This document shows, piece after piece, positions 58,569 to 64,000 of a DNA stretch of 64,000 nucleotides. Position numbers and translations under genes: made by a program. This DNA is from Cervus elaphus (taxonomy: Eukaryota; Chordata; Mammalia; Artiodactyla; Cervidae), in the NCBI RefSeq assembly GCF_910594005.1, contig NC_057828.1, forward strand, positions 4,104,235-4,168,234, given 5' to 3'. The stretch's first letter is position 1, and every line of letters starts with the position of its first letter. Under the pieces are notes generated by a model. The model was not told the DNA's origin. It saw only the letters and a list, made by a program, of their open reading frames with translations, and made no database searches.

Positions 58569-61504
58569 TAGTTGCGAGGGACACCTTAGGATTCTCCTGA
58601 GGCTTGGCAAGAGAATAGGACGCCTCTGGAGGTGAGGCAGAACACCAAGTCTCCCTTTGCAGATGCCAGAGCGATATGTGATTCCTGTCAGTTTTCAAGA
58701 GGAGTCAGGTTTCATCTACTTTTGAAGCATTGAACACTGCGTTCCACTTGTGTTGTCAAAGGGATGTGAGGCCTTCTGTCGAGATGAGGCAGGGAACTAG
58801 GGCTTTCTCTAGGGGCTTCACTGGAGTTAAGACATTCCTTCATCTTGTGAGATGAAAAACGAGCCAGCATTCAAGTCACTGCAGGGAAATCCGGCCTTAT
58901 TTTGATTCAGGGCATCTCGGTGTCCATTCCACTTGAGGCAGCAAACTCAGGGTCCCTCTCATGTACTTATAGCTGAGAGAAGCCTCTTCTTTAGGTGTTG
59001 TTTAAAGCTGGCATTCCTCTTGAGTCAAAGCCAGGGAATCAGCTCTCATCTCGAGATGATTTGAGGTACACGGAGCTGTTTTCTAGTTTCTTGCTGAATG
59101 TGGTGTTCCTCTATAGTTAGGATGGTGTTCTCAGGCAATCTCTGAAGATGCCTAAAGGAAGTCAAGCCACCTCTCATGTTTGATGGGGAACGCCACATGT
59201 CTCTAGAGCCAATGTAGGTGAATCTGGCCTCGTCTCGAGTTGATCTGGGATACATCGAGCTCTTTCATGTTGCTGTGGTGACTTCAGGGTCCCTCTAGAC
59301 TTGTATCAGTGTTCTTAGGGACCCTCTGGAGTTCCATCCAGGCAGTCAAGGCTCTTTTCATGTTTTATGGGGAAACCAGAATTGCTCTGCATGCAATGCA
59401 GGGGAATCTGATCTCATCTCTCATCGTGTGGGAAGTCTCATGACTTTTTTCGAGTTGCGGAGGGAACCTGGGTTATATTCTCGAGTGACGATGGGGATGG
59501 CCCCTCAAAGCTCGTATTTGTCTAGCGATGTCAGGACATCTGTCTAGTTGCGAGGGAAAACTCGGGATTCTCTTCAAAGCTTGGCAGGGCAATAGGGACG
59601 CCTCGCGAGTTGAGGCAGGAGACCCAGTGTCCTTTCAAGTTGCCATAGGGATACTGGGATTCCTGTCAATTTTCAAGAGGAGTCAGTCATTGTCTACTTT
59701 TGAAGCATTGAACTCTGTGTTCCTCTCGAGTTGTCAAACGGATGTGAGGCCTCCTGTCGAGATGAGGCGGGGAACTAAGACTTTCTCTAGGGTATTCAGA
59801 GGGGATTCAGACATCCCTTCATCTTGTGAGATGAAAGACGAGCCTGCATTCAAGTCACTGCTGGGAATTCCGGCGTTATTTCGAGTCAGGGCTTCTCAGT
59901 GTCCATTCCACTTGAGGCATCAAAATCAGGGTCCATCTCACATACCTATAGCTGAGAGAAGCCTCTTCATGAGCTGCTTGTGGAAAGTTGGCATTCCTCT
60001 TGAGTCAAAGCCATGGAATCAGCTCTCATCTTGAGATGATTTGTGGTACACACAGCTTTTCTCGAGTTGCTGTGCTGAACTTGGTGTTCCTCTAGACTTG
60101 TGACGGTATTCTCATGGAATCTCTGGAGTTGCCTAAAGGAAGTCAAGCCACTTGTCGTGTTTGATGGGGTACGCGGGATGGCTCTGGAGACAATGCAGGG
60201 GAATTGGGCCTCATCTCACGGCGAGGTGAAATTCTCATGGTTTTCTCGAGTTGTGGTGGGAACCTGGGGTATGTTCTCGAGTTATGGTGGGGATGACCCT
60301 TCAAAACGCGTGTTGGTTCAGCGACGTGAGGCCTCCTGTCTAGTTGCGAGGGACACATCGGGATTCTCCTCGAGGCTTGGCAGGGCAATAGGGATGCCTC
60401 TCGTGATGAGGTGGGAGACCAGGGTCCTTTCCAGTTACCACAGGAATTTTGCAATTCCTATCAATTTTCAAGAGGAGGCAGCCATCCTCTCCGTTTGAAG
60501 CATTTAACCTCGCGTGCCTCTCGAGGTTTCAAAAGGACATGAGGCCTACTGTGGAGATGAGCCGGGGAACTAGGGCTTTCTCTAGGGTCTCCACAGGGGA
60601 TTCAGAAATCCCTTCATCTTGCGTGATGAAACACGAGCCTGCATTCAAGTCACTGTAGGGAATTCCAGCCTTTTTTCGAGTTACGACATCTCGGTGACCA
60701 TTCAATTTGATGCAGCAAACTCAGTGTCCCTCTCACATACCTATAGCTGAGAGAAGCCTCCTCTTGAGGGGCTTGGGGAAAGTTGGCATTCCTCTTGAGT
60801 TGAAGCCAGGGAATCAGCTCTCATCTCGAGATGATTTGGGATACACGGAGCTTTTCTCCAGTTGCTCTGCTGAACTTTATGTTCCTCTAGAGTTGAGATG
60901 GTACTCTCAGGTAGTCTCTGGAGTTGCCTAAAGGAAGTCAAGCCACTTGTCGTGTTTGATGGGGAATGCGTGATTGCTCTGGAGACAATGCAGGGGAATC
61001 GGGCCTCATCTCGAGTTGATTTCAAGTAGAAGGTGCACTTTCATGTTGCTGCGGGGACCTCAGGGTCCCTCTAGACTTGCGACAGTGTTCCTGGGGACCC
61101 TCTGGAGTTCTATCAAGTAAGTCAAGGCTCCTTTCATGTTTGATGGGGAACACGGACTTGCTCTGCACGAAGTGCAGGGGAATTGGGCCTCATCTAGAGT
61201 TGATTTTTAGTACACAGAACACTTTCAAGTTGCTGTGGGGACCTCAGGGTCCCTCCTAACTTGTGACAGTGTCCTTGGGGTCTCTCTGTATTTCCATCAA
61301 GGAAGTCAAGGCTCCTTTCATGTTTGACGGGGAACACGGACTTACTCTGCATGAATTGGAGGGTAATTGAGTCTCATCTCGCGGTGAGGGGAAAGTCTCA
61401 ATGTTTTTTTGGAGTTGCGGAGAGAACCTGGGTTATATTCTCGAGTGATGACGGGGATGGCCCCTCAAAACGAGTGTTTGTGCAGAGACGTCAGAACTCC
61501 TGTC
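58569..61504. repeat. A-B-C higher-order repeat, copy 3, B monomer shortened (~2.94 kb)
   Basis: A (58,569), B (59,545) and C (60,341) measure 976, 796 and 1,164 bp. The B monomer has lost one ~184-bp block: its GCTGAACTTGGTG block (about 60,045-60,215) is followed directly by CTCACGGCGAGGTG. The C blocks start at about 60,833, 61,018 and 61,202. Confidence 0.85.
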
Positions 61505-64000
61505 TAGTTGCGAGGGAAACTCGGTATTCTCTTCGAGGCTTGGCAGAGAAATAGGCACGCCTCTCGAGAAGAGGCAGGAGACCCAGTGTCCTTTCAAGTT
61601 GCTACAGGGATACTGGGATTCCTGTCAATTTTCAAGAGGAGTCAGTCATCGTCTACTTTTGAAGCATTGAACTCGTGTTCCTCTCGAGTTGTCAAATGGA
61701 TGTGAGGCCTTCTGTCGAGATGAGGCGGGGAACTAGGGCTTTCTCTGTGGTCTCCACAGGGGTTCAGACATCCCTTCATCTTGTGAGGTGACAGATGAGC
61801 CTGCATTCAAGTCACTGCAGGGAAATCCGGCCTTATTTCGAGTCAGGGCATCTCAGTGTCCATTCCACTTGAGGCAGCAAACTCAGGGTCCCTCTCATGT
61901 ACTTATAGCTGAGAGAAGCCTCTTCTTTAGGTGTTGTTTAAAGCTGGCATTCCTCTTGAGTCAAAGCCAGGGAATCAGCTCTCATCTCGAGATGATTTGA
62001 GGTACACGGAGCTGTTTTCTAGTTTCTTGCTGAATGTGGTGTTCCTCTATACTTAGGAAGGTGTTCTCGGCGAATCTCTGAAGTTGCCTAAAGGAAGTCA
62101 AGCCACTTCTCATGTTTGATGGGGAATGCCAGATATCTCTAGAGACAATGTAGGTGAATCTGGCCTCGTCTCGAGTTGATCTGCGATACATCGAGCTCTT
62201 TCGTGTTGCTGTGGTGACTTGAGGGTCCCTCTAGACTTGTCTCAGTGTTCTTGCGGAATCTCTGGAGTTCCATCCAGGAAGTCAAGGCTCCTTTCGTGTT
62301 TGATGGGGAACACGGACTTGCTCAGCACACAATGCAGGGGAATCTGGCCTCATCTCTCATTGAGCAGGAAGTCTCATGGTTTTTCTTGAATTTCGGAGGG
62401 AACCTGGGGTATACTCTCGAGTTACGATGGGGACGGCCCCTCAAAACTTCTGTTTGTTCAGCGACATCAGTAGGCATGTCTAGTTCCGAGGGTCACCTCG
62501 GGATTCTCCTCGAGGCTTGGCTGGGTAATAGGGATGCCTCTCGAGGTGAGCTGTGAGACCCACTGTCACTTTCAAGTTGCTACAGGGATACTGGGTTTCC
62601 TGTCAGTTTTCAAGATGAGTCAGTCATCGTCTACTTCTGAAGCATTGAATTCCGTGTTTCTGTCGAGTTGTCAAAGGGATGTGAGGCCTCCAGTCGAGAT
62701 GAGGCGGGGATCTAGGGCTTTCTCTAGGGTCTCCACAGGGGATTCAGACTTCCCTACATCTTGTGAGATGAAAGACAAGCCCGCATTCATGTCGCTGCAG
62801 GGAAATCTGGCCTTATTTCGAGTGACGGCATCTCGGTGACCATTCCACTTGACACAGCAAACTCAGGGTCCCTCTCACATACATATCACTGAGAGAAGCC
62901 TTCTCTTCCGGGGCTTGTTGAAAGTTCGCATTGCTCTTGAGTCAAAGCCAGGGAATCAGCTCTCATCTTGAGATGATTTGGGGCACACCGAGCTTTTCTC
63001 GAGTGGCTGTGATGAACTTGGTGTTCCTTTAGACTTGAGACGGTATTCTCGGTGAAACTCTCTAGTTGCCTAAATGAAGTAAGCCCCTTTTCGTGTATGA
63101 TGGGTTATGCGGGATGGCTCTGGAGACAATGCAGGGGAATCAGGCCTCATCTCGAGTTCATTTGGAGTACACGGAGCCCTTTCATTTTGCTGCGGGGACA
63201 TCAGCATCCTTCTAGACTTGTGACAGTGTTCTTGGGGTCTCTCTGGAGTTCCATCAATGAAGTCAAGGCTCCTTTCATGTTTGATGGGGAACACAGAATT
63301 ACTCTGCATGCATTGCAGGGGAATCTGGCCTCATCTCGTGGCAAGGGGAAAGTCTCAATATTTTTCTGGGGTTGCGGCGGGAACCTGGGTTATGTTCTCG
63401 AGTTACAGCGGGTATGGACCTTCAAGACTCATGTTTGTTCACCGATGTCAGGACTCCTGTCTAGTTGCGAGGGAAACCTTGGGATTCTCCTCGAGAATTG
63501 GCAGGACAATAGGGATGCCTCTCGAGGTGAGGCGGGAGACCAAGTTTCCCTTTGCAGTGTCAGAGGGATACTGTGACTCCTGTCAGATTTCAAGAGGAGT
63601 CAGGCTGCGTCTCCTTTTGAAGCATTTAACTCCGCGTGCCTCTCGTGTTGTCAAAGGGATGTGAGGCCTCCTGTCAAGATGAGGCAGGGAACTAGGGCTT
63701 TCTCTAGGGACTTCACAGAGGATTCAGACATCCCTTTATTTTGTGAGATGAAAGACAAGCTTGCATTCAAGTCACTGCAGGGAATTCCAGCTTTATTTCG
63801 AGTCAGGCAATCTCAGTGTCCATTCCGCTTGAGGCAGAAAACTCAGGGTCCCTCTCACATACCTAGAGCTGAGAAAAGCCTCTGCTTGAGATGCTTGTGG
63901 AAAGTTGGCATTCCTCTTGATTCGAAGCCAGGGAATCAGCTCTCTTCTCGAAATGATTTGGGGTACACGGAGCTTTCCGCGATTTGCTGTGCTGAACTTT

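Larger units (their letters stand above)
50161..64000. repeat. Satellite I-like array, ~979/1,165-bp monomers (domain 2)
   Basis: The anchor TAGTTGCGAGGGA (or near form) occurs at 50,376, 51,355, 52,334, 53,312, 54,288, 55,446, 56,425, 57,404, 58,569, 59,545, 60,341, 61,505, 62,481 and 63,462. The intervals are 979, 979, 978, 976, 1,158, 979, 979, 1,165, 976, 796, 1,164, 976 and 981 bp. The monomer is homologous to the 796-bp form but holds two or three tandem diverged copies of an internal ~184-bp block (about six 31-bp sub-repeats). Marker variants divide monomers into A (GGTGTTGTTTAAA), B (GAGCTGCTTGTTG, GATTCGAAGCC) and C (TTGACACAGCAAAC, GAGGGGCTTG). The order is C', A, A, B, C, A, B, C, A, B, C, A, C', then a B-like partial. 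It runs off the right edge. Open frames here recur with the monomer and are not genes. Confidence 0.9.

Noticed and set aside
32617..64000. tRNA or rRNA genes within the satellite
   Set aside because: No clover-leaf with A and B boxes was seen apart from the SINE head, and no rRNA-like conserved stretch was recognised.

Overview
This window is ruminant (Pecora) tandem-repeat DNA, most likely centromeric or pericentromeric. I see no credible functional protein-coding gene, tRNA or rRNA. Two things point to the host. The right half is built from monomers with a 31-bp sub-repeat, in the style of the pecoran satellite I (1.715-type) family. A ruminant-specific Bov-tA SINE lies inside the one non-satellite island. 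Monomer lengths of about 0.8 kb and about 1 kb fit what I remember of deer (cervid) satellite I better than the ~1.4-kb cattle form, but caprine satellite I is also ~0.8 kb. The species assignment is therefore inference.

Layout. (1) 1 to ~32,616: an uninterrupted array of a 28-bp A/G-rich unit, over 1,100 copies, open to the left. It contains several orders of internal duplication: a 112-bp (4-unit) higher-order repeat, a 308-bp (11-unit) tandem duplication, and a ~2.1-kb segmental tandem duplication. (2) ~32,617: an abrupt junction into a different satellite. (3) 32,617-41,537: about eleven satellite I-like monomers of 794-796 bp, including one almost identical recent pair. (4) 41,538-43,955: a retrotransposed insert with poly(T) at its left end and a perfect 14-bp target-site duplication. 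It contains an ERV LTR, a Bov-tA SINE and an old DNA-transposon-like fragment. (5) 43,970-50,160: the same satellite array resumes in exact phase. Here 796-bp monomers are mixed with hybrid monomers that carry variants of the next domain, and one monomer has lost exactly one 31-bp sub-repeat. (6) 50,152-50,180: a phase-breaking junction inside a perfect hairpin. (7) 50,161-64,000: a second satellite domain with monomers of ~979 and ~1,165 bp in a repeating A-B-C order (a ~3.1-kb higher-order repeat). Length differences are explained by one, two or three copies of an internal ~184-bp block.

Long open frames occur throughout, up to 495 codons on the complement of the 28-bp array. In the first 32.6 kb they arise because the complement of the unit has no stop in any frame and 28 is not a multiple of 3. 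In the right half they recur at the monomer period. I do not treat them as genes. The interest lies in how the arrays are organised: an apparently undescribed 28-bp satellite joined directly to satellite I, two satellite I length classes side by side, and visible intermediates of satellite evolution.
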